Shown: positions 1-7,052 of the stretch, in pieces | Position numbering within the stretch: the stretch's first letter is position 1 | How the letters are laid out: every line of letters begins with the position of its first letter | DNA from: Candidatus Omnitrophota bacterium | GTDB taxonomy: Bacteria; Omnitrophota; Koll11; Tantalellales; Tantalellaceae | Reading direction: 5' to 3' | Assembly (NCBI GenBank): GCA_015231715.1 | Contig: JADGBB010000007.1 | Location: 1 to 37,724 of the forward strand | Length of the DNA: 37,724 bases | Position numbers and translations under genes: made by a program | The notes under the pieces: model-generated | What the model saw: only the letters and a program-made list of their open reading frames with translations | Told to the model about the DNA's origin: nothing | Databases searched by the model: none

Positions 1-1519
1 AAGCGTTTGAAAGTTCCGGAGATATAAGAACGGTCAGTTTTCCGCCTAATGCCTGGTCTACGAGACCTACAGCAATTGTTCCCTGTATTGTCAAATGATC
101 AGTTTTAATGTTTATGTTGTCGCAACGAAGAGAGCCGTTCTCAATTTTAGCGGCTACGTCTATAGGATAAAGAACAGTATCTTTTTGTGTTAAATGCTGT
201 TTGTATTCATCGGATAGTCTGCTTTTAAGATTATCTTCAAGACCCGGTATCATTGACATCTGGCTGAATATTTCTTTTAATATGTTCATATTGTTTATCA
301 AGCCGTCACGAAGAGATAAATTACCAGAAGCATTAATGGTGTTTGCCATTAACGGCCAGTTGAACCCCTGAGAAGTACTTTTTATATCCGCTGAAATATA
401 TCCGCTTAAGTAGGTGCTGTTTGATTTCGTGGGAGGGACCAAAGCATTAAGAGATAATTTTTTTAGATCAACTTTAAGCGCAGAAAACTGGTTGCCTGAA
501 AGATTCTCGACTGTTCCTGAGGCATTGATCGCACCTTCAGCAAAATTAAGGGATGCATTTGAAACCGACAAAGAATCGTTCTTTAAATCCGCAGTCATTT
601 TAATATCAGAAAAAGCTGTAGGCATATTATTGAAAAGGAGCTTACCACTTGACAGATCAAGTTTTGCGTCGGCATCTTTCATTTTTTCCGGGGCAAGGGG
701 AAGAGAGAAGACATTTAAATCAAATTTGCCGGTAATGTCGGTGCTTAAATTGCTATTTTTTAATGAAGGGAAAGTATTGAATACATCTTTCATGTTGATC
801 TTTGACAGATCAATATTTAAAACAGAATTTTCTAATTTTGCTGTACCGTCCGGTGATATTATTAAAACACCTTTAGAGATAATGTTTTGCAATGTTCCGA
901 AAACACCCGCTTTGACGCTGAATTTTATCGGGTCCACCAGCGAAATATCCTGAATGTTTATGTCTATGTCATTAATGCTAAAACTTAAGGGGGGAGAAAC
1001 TGTGTTATCCTCTATGCTTACTGTGCCGTTATTGATCTCTAATAAAGCAACTGAAAATAACATAGGACTTTGAGGCTGTGAAGAGCCGGCGGTTATTGCC
1101 TGAGACTCTGGTGTATTTTCTGTGGATGGTTTTATATCGAAACTGCCTACTGATACATCATTGTTAGCGTCTCTGACAACTTTAATAGCGGGGCTAGTGA
1201 AAATTAATTTATTCACTATCGCTTTGCGTTTTAAAAGAGCAAAAATATCTATAAGCATAGTTCCGCTTTTAACTGACAGAGAAGGACTTCCTTTCTTGAG
1301 CTGATCAGGATAAATGGAGAGGCCTAAAAAGCTTATCCCAAGGCCATCTTTAAAAGAGAGATCGATATCATCAATAGCTACACCTTTACCCGTAGCCTCT
1401 TCAGTTTTACTAATAATCATCGGTTTATATTTATCAATGTTAAAAGTCATTAGGAAAACAGTAAGGGCGGCCGCGAGTAAAAACAATAAAATAAAAAAGA
1501 TGAGAAATATTTTTTTCAT
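1..1519 (-). CDS. AsmA family protein, C-terminus beyond window edge
   Basis: The minus-strand frame opening at 1519 stays open to the left edge, giving 506 codons with no stop. The start is an ATG with an AAGGAG ribosome site about 5 bases upstream (1525-1530). The protein begins MKKIFLIFFILLFLLAAALT, an uncleaved signal anchor, then 'FNIDKYKPMIISKTEEATGK', the typical AsmA opening. The rest alternates short beta-strand-like segments with repeated 'DLSKI', 'DLKKLSL' and 'ASGTVENLSG' motifs, as in AsmA/TamB-like envelope proteins. Known members are inner-membrane-anchored periplasmic proteins linked to outer-membrane assembly and lipid transport; the substrate here is unknown. The gene is divergent from the sensor kinase at 1659, with a possible minus -10 (TATAAT) at 1547-1552. 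The family call is firm; the true length cannot be judged. Confidence 0.85.
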   Translation of the reverse strand, partial: MKKIFLIFFILLFLLAAALTVFLMTFNIDKYKPMIISKTEEATGKGVAIDDIDLSFKDGLGISFLGLSIYPDQLKKGSPSLSVKSGTMLIDIFALLKRKAIVNKLIFTSPAIKVVRDANNDVSVGSFDIKPSTENTPESQAITAGSSQPQSPMLFSVALLEINNGTVSIEDNTVSPPLSFSINDIDINIQDISLVDPIKFSVKAGVFGTLQNIISKGVLIISPDGTAKLENSVLNIDLSKINMKDVFNTFPSLKNSNLSTDITGKFDLNVFSLPLAPEKMKDADAKLDLSSGKLLFNNMPTAFSDIKMTADLKNDSLSVSNASLNFAEGAINASGTVENLSGNQFSALKVDLKKLSLNALVPPTKSNSTYLSGYISADIKSTSQGFNWPLMANTINASGNLSLRDGLINNMNILKEIFSQMSMIPGLEDNLKSRLSDEYKQHLTQKDTVLYPIDVAAKIENGSLRCDNINIKTDHLTIQGTIAVGLVDQALGGKLTVLISPELSNA

Positions 1520-1600
1520 GTTCAACTCCTTGTCCTTGTTAATGTTATTATACATCATTGTTCATTTTTATCTCAATGGAAAAGGGATAATGCCGGGAAC

Positions 1601-1629
1601 TTGTAAACAGAACCTTTTCCTTATATAAT
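1601..1629 (+). promoter_or_regulatory. Sigma-70-like promoter of the sensor kinase gene
   Basis: TTGTAA at 1601-1606, a 17-base spacer and TATAAT at 1624-1629 lie about 30 bases upstream of the ATG at 1659. The same hexamer pair with the same spacing recurs at 4940-4968. Confidence 0.6.
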
Positions 1630-1658
1630 GGTCTCTCAATTTAAAGGGAAAATAAGTC

Positions 1659-3698
1659 ATGAAAAAACTGATCACATCTATTATCTTTTTGAGCTCAATA
1701 ATATTGAGTATAAGTGTTTATTCTGCCGAGGAAAATGATAAAAAAGACAAAGAAATAAGCGATATCGAACAGCTGCCTTCTTTATCTTTTGATTTGGCTT
1801 ATTTGATGGAGACATCCGGCGAAGAGATAAAGGCAGCAGAAGGATATCTTAATATTATCGCCAATTATCCGGGAAATATTCCAAATTTTGACAAAGCAGT
1901 TTTTAGGCTGCAAAATCTATACCGAAGTTATTCCGACAGATACAACAAAACCTATAAACATTCATTGGAAGGATACAACGCTAAAAAAGCTAAAGATAAG
2001 CTTTTATCCACAATCAAAAATGTTTACGAATATTACAACACTAAAGGTGAATACCGTAAGGCCGTAAGGATCCTTAACACTCTGATCAACATAGAGGAAA
2101 ACACCGAATATTATTTGGACCGCGGGAATATATATCTATACGGGCTGAACAATCCTACAAACGCTTTGGGCGATTTCGAAAAGATCATTGAGCTGGAACC
2201 TACTCATCCCACTGTTTATACTGATATTGGAATAGCCAATGAACTCTTAGGTAATTACGGCAAGGCAAAGATAGCGTACAATAAAGCCGCAAAGATCGCT
2301 CCGCAAAATTATTGGGTTAATTATGGACTCTCTAGGGCTAGGGGAATTGGGCTTGCAGAAAATTCTCAGCTAATCAAAGACTGGTATTTTATCGGGCAGA
2401 TAGACAATTCCAGCAAACCTTTGCCGGTAGAAAAACAAATAGTCGAAGACCTTGATGTAAAAAAAGAATATACATTAGAAAATGAAGAAAAATTATTCTG
2501 GATAAGGCCGTATAAAGAAACCGATCATGGATATGTTAATTTAAGCGATCTTTTTATGAAAAAAGATTTTGTCAGGGCTTATGCTTTGACATGGGTATAT
2601 TCTCCCGCAAGCAGGCCGGTTTTAATAAGGGTAGGAAGCGATGACGGCGCGGTAATGTGGGTGAACGGGAATGTCGTAATGGACAATTTAGAATCGAAGC
2701 CCGCAAGAGTAGATGATGATATTGTAAGAAGCCATCTAAAGAAAGGATGGAATCCAATTTTGCTAAAAGTCACTCAATTTTGGGGAGGGTGGGGTTTTTA
2801 TTTAAGGATAACCGATCCCAGGGGGAAAATAATAGATGATCTGATATTTGATCCCGACCAAGATGAAATTAAGGCAAAAGGATTGGTTGAAGATGTTCAA
2901 AAAAAACTTTTTTCTCGTACAGTGAAATGGGCTGTTATTTATTCGGCTGCATTAATTCTGGTGCTCTTAATAATTTTTATAATAACCGTCAACATTATAA
3001 ATACTGTCAAAACCAGAAAAATGAGAGAAGATTTTGTTTCAAGTATTACACATGATCTAAAAATACCGATAGCAGCTATTATGGCCGCTACAGAAATGTT
3101 GGTAGACGGCATGTTCAAAGACAAAGAAAGAAGACTCAGATATTACGGTATTATAGAGGAAGAAGCCAAGCGCCTGAATACTTATGTATCTAAAATTTTG
3201 GAATTCACAAGAAACCCAAAGATAAAAAAGAAATATTTGTTTGAAGAAAGGGATATCGTCCCGGTAGTAGAAAAGGCTATTAATATCTATAAAAGAGACG
3301 GATTGGCAGACAATCTGACTATAACACTAGAGAGGGAAGAAAACCTTCCTCTTGTTTCTTTTGATGAAGAAGCTTTTGTTCAAGTAATGATCAATCTTAT
3401 AAGCAATGCTGATAAATATTCGCTGAAAGAAAAAAGAATAGAAATAAGTATAAGTGCGATTGCGGATAAAATTGAAATAAAAGTTAAAGATCATGGTATG
3501 GGGATTAAGCCTGAGGACGCTAAAATGGTGTTTAAGGATTTTTTCCGTGCAGAAAGCGCTGTAGAGAATAATATTCCCGGTGCAGGGCTGGGGCTAACTT
3601 TCGTTAAGAGGGTTATAGAGGTGCACAAAGGAACAATAACTGTAGAAAGTGCGGTTGGGAAAGGCAGTACATTTATAGTACAATTACCAATAGATTAA
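1659..3698 (+). CDS. Sensor histidine kinase with periplasmic TPR and jelly-roll domains
   Basis: The 679-residue protein has a signal peptide (about 1-22, VYSA/EE cleavage), a TPR-like helical region (about 45-230, with 'YLDRGNIYLYG' and 'VYTDIGIANELLGNYGKAK'), and a beta-rich domain (about 270-410) with 'GSDDGAVMWVNGNVV' and 'GWGFYLRITDP', resembling PA14/galactose-binding jelly rolls. A single membrane helix (about 424-447) follows, then a kinase core: H-box 'SITHDLKIP' with His465, N-box 'NLISNADKYS', G1 'DHGMGI' and G2 'GAGLGL'. Topology predicts a large periplasmic sensor and a cytoplasmic kinase. The response regulator begins 23 bases downstream, so the two should form a pair. The ribosome site is AAAGGGA. 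The stimulus is unknown; a sugar or cell-wall ligand is an inference from the fold. TPR plus jelly roll is an uncommon sensor arrangement. Confidence 0.85.
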   Translation: MKKLITSIIFLSSIILSISVYSAEENDKKDKEISDIEQLPSLSFDLAYLMETSGEEIKAAEGYLNIIANYPGNIPNFDKAVFRLQNLYRSYSDRYNKTYKHSLEGYNAKKAKDKLLSTIKNVYEYYNTKGEYRKAVRILNTLINIEENTEYYLDRGNIYLYGLNNPTNALGDFEKIIELEPTHPTVYTDIGIANELLGNYGKAKIAYNKAAKIAPQNYWVNYGLSRARGIGLAENSQLIKDWYFIGQIDNSSKPLPVEKQIVEDLDVKKEYTLENEEKLFWIRPYKETDHGYVNLSDLFMKKDFVRAYALTWVYSPASRPVLIRVGSDDGAVMWVNGNVVMDNLESKPARVDDDIVRSHLKKGWNPILLKVTQFWGGWGFYLRITDPRGKIIDDLIFDPDQDEIKAKGLVEDVQKKLFSRTVKWAVIYSAALILVLLIIFIITVNIINTVKTRKMREDFVSSITHDLKIPIAAIMAATEMLVDGMFKDKERRLRYYGIIEEEAKRLNTYVSKILEFTRNPKIKKKYLFEERDIVPVVEKAINIYKRDGLADNLTITLEREENLPLVSFDEEAFVQVMINLISNADKYSLKEKRIEISISAIADKIEIKVKDHGMGIKPEDAKMVFKDFFRAESAVENNIPGAGLGLTFVKRVIEVHKGTITVESAVGKGSTFIVQLPID

Positions 3699-3720
3699 AA
3701 TAGTTTTTTCGGAGGACAAA

Positions 3721-4413
3721 ATGAAAAAGATATTACTGATAGAAGATGAAAAAAATATAGTTCAGATAGTGTGTGATGTCTTTGAGGATAACGGTTTTTT
3801 TGTCAGTGTCGCGACGCACGGTCAGACGGGACTAGACATGGCGCTAGCGGAAGATTTCGATCTTGTTATTTTAGACATTATGCTTCCGGGTATTGATGGA
3901 TTTCATATCTGTGAAAAAATAAAAAAGAAAAAGAATACTTTGCCTGTTGTTATGCTGACAGCAAAAAGTTTAGAAAAAGATAAAATAAAAGGGCTGGAAC
4001 TCGGAGCGGATGATTATATAACAAAACCGTTCAGCGTTAAGGAATTAGTTGCGCGAATTAACGCATGTTTAAGGACCGTAGAGATACATAGGAAAGCAAA
4101 AACGGAAAAACCGGAATTAGTTGAGTTTGACGATATAAAAATAGATTTTTCAAAAATGGAAGTTGTAAAAAAAGGGAAGGTTCTTAAGTTCACGAAAAAA
4201 GAATTGGATATATTAAGGTATCTAATAAACCGAAAAGGCGAAATAGTTTCAAGGCATGAACTGCTAGATATCATATGGGGCTATGAGCAGGCGCCTGTTA
4301 CAAGAACTGTTGATGTTTTTATCGCAAGGATCCGAAAAAAGATCGAGAAAAGGCCTACAGATCCGCAGTATTTGAGATCAATTAGAAGTGTTGGATATTT
4401 ATTTGATTTTTAG
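3721..4413 (+). CDS. OmpR/PhoB-family response regulator
   Basis: The 230-residue protein has a receiver domain (1-120) with acidic residues E8-D9, phospho-acceptor D52 in 'VILDIMLPGIDGF', the Thr of 'VVMLTAK' and the Lys of 'YITKPFS'. A winged-helix output domain (about 130-228) carries 'LKFTKKELDILRYLINRKGE' and 'VDVFIARIRKKIE'. The start has a GGAGG ribosome site and the gene is the cytoplasmic partner of the preceding kinase, with which it is probably co-transcribed. PhoB-type regulators bind direct repeats spaced by 11 bp, and three such repeats lie only 33 bases after this gene's stop, upstream of the next gene. That makes 4571-4750 the first candidate target. Confidence 0.92.
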   Translation: MKKILLIEDEKNIVQIVCDVFEDNGFFVSVATHGQTGLDMALAEDFDLVILDIMLPGIDGFHICEKIKKKKNTLPVVMLTAKSLEKDKIKGLELGADDYITKPFSVKELVARINACLRTVEIHRKAKTEKPELVEFDDIKIDFSKMEVVKKGKVLKFTKKELDILRYLINRKGEIVSRHELLDIIWGYEQAPVTRTVDVFIARIRKKIEKRPTDPQYLRSIRSVGYLFDF

Positions 4414-4445
4414 TGAATAAACACCGTAAAGTACCTACAAAGCCG

Positions 4446-4478
4446 TTTACAAATCTTTTACAAATCTTTTACAATTGC
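4446..4478 (+). promoter_or_regulatory. Triple 11-bp direct repeat, likely response-regulator site
   Basis: TTTACAAATCT occurs at 4446-4456 and again at 4457-4467, followed by TTTACAATTGC at 4468-4478, all in exact 11-bp register. A -10-like TATGAT lies at 4495-4500, with no good -35 at normal spacing. This is the layout of activator-dependent promoters bound by PhoB/OmpR-type regulators, where the repeats replace the -35. The regulator at 3721 is the obvious candidate. Confidence 0.65.
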
Positions 4479-4570
4479 TTAACCTATTAGTGAGTATGAT
4501 TTCTTACAATACAACTATTCAAAAATTTGGTTTTGTTAAAACAAATCAACAGAAAGGATAGGTGGTTAGC

Positions 4571-4750
4571 ATGCAGAAATTCGAAACAGTTATTCACATT
4601 GTAACATACGGAACAGATATGTATGAGGCAGGAGAAAAGGCTGGTAGATTTTTATCAGACCATTTAGTTTCGAACGAAGAATTTTACATTAGTTGTGAAA
4701 GCACGACACCTTACGAAGCAGCTCAAGAAAGAGCTATGGCTACCGTTTAA
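4571..4750 (+). CDS. Small protein of unknown function
   Basis: I do not recognise this 59-residue protein. It starts MQKFETVIHIVTYGTDMYEA and contains 'EEFYISCESTTPYEAAQ'. It has no signal peptide or membrane segment, and reads as a small mixed alpha/beta cytoplasmic protein. I chose the ATG at 4571 because AGGTGG sits five bases upstream; an in-frame GTG at 4562 would add three residues but lies inside that ribosome site. The gene stands alone between the 11-bp repeat operator and a strong terminator, so it is a single-gene transcript. That isolation supports it being a real expressed gene, probably controlled by the neighbouring two-component system. Confidence 0.65.
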   Translation: MQKFETVIHIVTYGTDMYEAGEKAGRFLSDHLVSNEEFYISCESTTPYEAAQERAMATV

Positions 4751-4778
4751 TCAAGCAATACTAAATTAATACTAATTC

Positions 4779-4813
4779 AAAAAGGCTATTCCAAACTACG
4801 GAATAGCCTTTTT
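4779..4813 (+). terminator. Rho-independent terminator
   Basis: The stem AAAAAGGCTATTCC pairs perfectly with GGAATAGCCTTTTT across a 7-base loop, and the 3' arm ends in a T run. It lies 28 bases after the stop of the 59-residue gene. The A run on the other side means it could also work in the reverse direction. Confidence 0.88.
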
Positions 4814-4833
4814 CTTCTATATAGCACCCCCAC

Positions 4834-4936
4834 CCGTCATTCTGAGGCGAAGCCGAAGGATCCCAGCCCCATGTAACTGAGATCCTTCGTCGCTTCGCTC
4901 CTCAGGATGACGGCGGTTGTGCTTCTCTGGATGACG
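4834..4936. repeat. Dispersed palindromic repeat, copy 1
   Basis: Two inverted arms: CCGTCATTCTGAGGCGAAGC onward to CCCAGCCCC (4834-4870), and GATCCTTCGTCGCTTCGCTC through CAGGATGACGG (4881-4913). A third partial unit (TCTGGATGACGA) follows. Related copies lie at 5584-5644 and 21130-21212. This family produces spurious translations such as 'RHPEERSDEGSQ', which appears here on the minus strand. It is GC-richer than its surroundings. Confidence 0.8.
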
Positions 4937-4939
4937 AGC

Positions 4940-4968
4940 TTGTAAATAAATAAATTTTTCGATATAAT
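4940..4968 (+). promoter_or_regulatory. Promoter of the MTDSGE-repeat peptide gene
   Basis: TTGTAA at 4940-4945, a 17-base spacer and TATAAT at 4963-4968. The ATG is 43 bases downstream with an AAAGGAG ribosome site. It begins right at the edge of the palindromic repeat. Confidence 0.6.
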
Positions 4969-5011
4969 AACTTAAGTGGTTTGGGTTATATGACCACAAA
5001 AGGAGAATGGC

Positions 5012-5236
5012 ATGAAGAAATATTTGACTATTATGGTGTTGATTTTTAGTGTTTGTCTTATGGGAGTTCATGTTTATGCCGAAGAATACATGACTGACTC
5101 AGGTGAAATAAGAGAAACTGTAGACGGAGATGCTATGACAGATTCCGGCGAAATAGAAGAGATCGGAGAAGACGGAGATTACATGACAGATTCTGGTGAA
5201 GTTGAAGAAACCAGCAGCTGTTGCGGGACTTGCTAG
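5012..5236 (+). CDS. Small secreted MTDSGE-repeat protein with CCGTC tail
   Basis: The 74-residue protein has a signal peptide (1-23, VYA/EE cleavage). The mature part is very acidic and consists of three near-identical repeats beginning MTDSGEI, MTDSGEI and MTDSGEV at residues 27, 42 and 58 (period 15-16), ending in SSCCGTC at residues 68-74. The ribosome site is GGAG five bases before the ATG and a good promoter lies upstream. I do not recognise the family. The terminal three cysteines could bind metal, form disulphides or be a modification site; this is inference. The next gene starts 14 bases downstream, so the two are likely co-transcribed. Signal peptide, promoter and repeat conservation all argue that it is a real gene. 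Confidence 0.75.
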   Translation: MKKYLTIMVLIFSVCLMGVHVYAEEYMTDSGEIRETVDGDAMTDSGEIEEIGEDGDYMTDSGEVEETSSCCGTC

Positions 5237-5249
5237 GAATAGGAAATAG

Positions 5250-5582
5250 ATGAGAATATGGGATATCCCTGTGTCAGTGCTTTGCCGAAACCATCTATTG
5301 GGTGAACATAGGGAACTGCATGCCATGTGGAATGTTTTAACGCTTGGGAAAAAAGGATATTCTCATCATCCTGAAACATTAAGATGGAAAGGCAAGCTCA
5401 AAGCTTTGTACTTAAGACATCAGGAAGAAGTCAAAGAAATGGAAACTCGCGGGTATAATCATAAAAGCCCATTGCCGATTCAAATGGCAACAGGAAAAAA
5501 CAAACAGGATACATTTGTCGATACAATAAGTGCTCAAAAAAAGAACCTGCTCGCAAAAGGCTGTGAGTGCCGGGTTAAATGA
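5250..5582 (+). CDS. Pyrimidine-dimer DNA glycosylase (T4 endonuclease V-like)
   Basis: The 110-residue protein belongs to the Pyr_excise family. 'RNHLLGEHRELHAMWN' (13-28) aligns with the DenV segment containing H16, E20, R22 and the catalytic E23; the equivalents here are H15, E19, R21 and E22. 'HPETLRWKGKLKALYLRH' and 'RGYNHKSPL' match the bacterial form of the family. T4 DenV cuts the glycosylic bond at cyclobutane dimers and then nicks the backbone, using the N-terminal amine as nucleophile. Here residue 2 is Arg rather than Thr, so whether the initiator Met is removed is open. The likely role is base-excision repair of UV damage. AGGAATAGG precedes the ATG. It is probably co-transcribed with the upstream secreted peptide, though no functional link is evident. 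Confidence 0.82.
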   Translation: MRIWDIPVSVLCRNHLLGEHRELHAMWNVLTLGKKGYSHHPETLRWKGKLKALYLRHQEEVKEMETRGYNHKSPLPIQMATGKNKQDTFVDTISAQKKNLLAKGCECRVK

Positions 5583-5583
5583 T

Positions 5584-5644
5584 CGTCGAAGGATCACAGT
5601 TACGTTGGGCTGGGATTCTTCGCCTTCGGTTCAGAATGACGACA
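5584..5644. repeat. Dispersed palindromic repeat, copy 2
   Basis: A shorter member of the family at 4834: CGTCGAAGGATCACAG, then CTGGGATTCTTCGCCTTCGG through CAGAATGACGAC. It starts immediately after the stop of the glycosylase gene, where it may act as a transcript-end hairpin. Confidence 0.72.
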
Positions 5645-5658
5645 CTATTAATTAAAAT

Positions 5659-5699
5659 TTGCTTATTATATTTTTATAATGTATACTAAAAACATATAC
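5659..5699 (+). promoter_or_regulatory. Promoter and possible self-operator of the Rrf2 gene
   Basis: TTGCTT at 5659-5664, a 17-base spacer and TATACT at 5682-5687. A short inverted repeat, GTATA at 5681-5685 and TATAC at 5695-5699, overlaps the -10 and start region. Rrf2 proteins often bind such AT-rich dyads and repress their own genes; autoregulation here is inferred. Confidence 0.5.
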
Positions 5700-5722
5700 A
5701 AAATATACAAAGGAGAAAAGAA

Positions 5723-6124
5723 TTGAAGTTAACGACTAAAAGCGAATATGCATTGCTTGCATTAATATATCTTGCCAGAAAAAATAAGGAAGGGTATGTG
5801 AAGATCGAAGAGATAAATGAAGAGTATGATCTTTCGAAAAAATATCTTGTCCAGATCTTTAATGCTTTAAGACAGGCAAGATATGTTAAAACAAAAAGAG
5901 GAGCAAATGGCGGGTACATGCTCGCAAAAAGAGCCGATACAATAAGCCTAGCGGAAGTAATACGTCTAATGGATGGAGCTCTAGCTCCTACATCCGCAGT
6001 AAGTAAATATTTTTTTGAAAATAATCCGCTTGAAAAAGAAAAAAAGGTCATTAGTGTGATGAAAGATATACGCGACTATATAGCTACAAAAATAGAAAAG
6101 TTGAAAATTTCAGATTTGGTATAA
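5723..6124 (+). CDS. Rrf2-family transcriptional regulator
   Basis: The 133-residue protein opens 'MKLTTKSEYALLALIYLAR', the standard Rrf2 start, followed by a winged-helix region with 'LSKKYLVQIFNALRQA' and 'TKRGANGGYMLAK' (the wing and conserved RG..GGY). The start codon is TTG at 5723, chosen because AAGGAG lies seven bases upstream and the family N-terminus begins exactly there. It contains no cysteine, so it cannot ligate an Fe-S cluster through the three-Cys motif of IscR; it is closer in that respect to CymR-like sulphur regulators. The TauE/SafE gene follows within 15 bases, and control of sulphur-compound export is the natural inference. Confidence 0.9.
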   Translation: MKLTTKSEYALLALIYLARKNKEGYVKIEEINEEYDLSKKYLVQIFNALRQARYVKTKRGANGGYMLAKRADTISLAEVIRLMDGALAPTSAVSKYFFENNPLEKEKKVISVMKDIRDYIATKIEKLKISDLV

Positions 6125-6138
6125 ACAGAAAAGGAGTA

Positions 6139-6990
6139 ATGATGATATTAGGACTAACCCCGGGATTTATAGCAGGAATAATAATATTAGCGTTCATATT
6201 GGAATATATGGATTCTACCTTGGGAATGGGATACGGAACAACTTTAACTCCGGTGCTTTTAATGATGGGGTATGAACCTTTGCAGATAGTTCCGGTAGTT
6301 TTGATTTCAGAATTAATCACCGGGATATCGGCCGGGTTTTTTCATCATAGAGAAGGGAACGTAAATTTTCAGCCGAAATTAATAGTTCTTTCAGAAATAA
6401 AGGAAGAATTAAAATCATTCGGTTATATTAAAAGTTTTAATAGAAACATACCAAAGCATTTAAAAGTTGCGATGTTGTTAGCTGTTTGCAGTATTGTCGG
6501 AACTGTTTTTTCGATTTTTATAGCTGTAAACATACCAAAGTTCTGGGTCAAGATCTACATAGGGACAGTCGTATTGATGATGGGAATAATAATCACCATA
6601 TGCAGAAACAAAGAATTTAAGTTTTCATGGCAAAAAATAGTCGGGCTGGGACTTGTGGCATCGTTCAATAAAGGAATAAGCGGAGGAGGATACGGGCCTT
6701 TAGTAACAAGCGGTCAAATTCTATCAGGAGTTGAAGGAAAAAGTGCTGTAGGTATAACATCATTAGCAGAAGGGCTGACTTGTGCGGTAGGTATAATATC
6801 GTATATGCTGATGACGAAAACACCTCTGGACCTAAAAATAGCACCGTTTATCATTATAGGGGCTGTTGCTTCGGTTCCGTTTTCAGCTAAAAGCGTAAAG
6901 AAACTTTCCGAAAAAAAATTAAAAATGGCGATAGCAGCTGCAACCATTATACTCGGATTGTGGACACTGAAACAAACTATTTTTGGTTAG
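6139..6990 (+). CDS. TauE/SafE-family (TSUP) membrane transporter
   Basis: The 283-residue protein has about eight hydrophobic helices with the two internal family repeats: 'DSTLGMGYGTTLTPVLL' near the N-terminus and 'GISGGGYGPLVTSGQILSGV' in the second half. A soluble stretch (about 70-110, starting HHREGNVNF) separates them. TSUP members export sulphite, sulphoacetate or related anions, or take up organosulphur compounds. ATG codons at 6139 and 6142 are both possible; the AAGGAG at 6131-6136 is better spaced for 6142. The gene follows the Rrf2 regulator closely, so sulphur-linked control is likely. The exact substrate cannot be read from sequence. Confidence 0.88.
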   Translation: MMILGLTPGFIAGIIILAFILEYMDSTLGMGYGTTLTPVLLMMGYEPLQIVPVVLISELITGISAGFFHHREGNVNFQPKLIVLSEIKEELKSFGYIKSFNRNIPKHLKVAMLLAVCSIVGTVFSIFIAVNIPKFWVKIYIGTVVLMMGIIITICRNKEFKFSWQKIVGLGLVASFNKGISGGGYGPLVTSGQILSGVEGKSAVGITSLAEGLTCAVGIISYMLMTKTPLDLKIAPFIIIGAVASVPFSAKSVKKLSEKKLKMAIAAATIILGLWTLKQTIFG

Positions 6991-7035
6991 AACAAATCGG
7001 TTTAATGAAATATACAAATTTTTCCGGTAATGATG

Positions 7036-7041
7036 TATAAT
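7036..7041 (+). promoter_or_regulatory. -10 element just upstream of the ABC gene (leaderless)
   Basis: TATAAT ends 12 bases before the ATG at 7053, so transcription should start about 4-5 bases before the start codon, leaving no room for a ribosome site. The -35 is poor. See the leaderless-mRNA finding. Confidence 0.5.
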
Positions 7042-7052
7042 TTAAACCGCAT

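Noticed and set aside
414..1628. Plus-strand reading frames of 60-179 codons
   Set aside because: They are shadows of the AsmA-family gene on the minus strand, which has a signal anchor, ribosome site and continuous frame to the window edge.
4817..5071. 84-codon minus-strand frame containing RHPEERSDEGSQ
   Set aside because: This is the well-known spurious translation of the palindromic repeat, not a protein gene.
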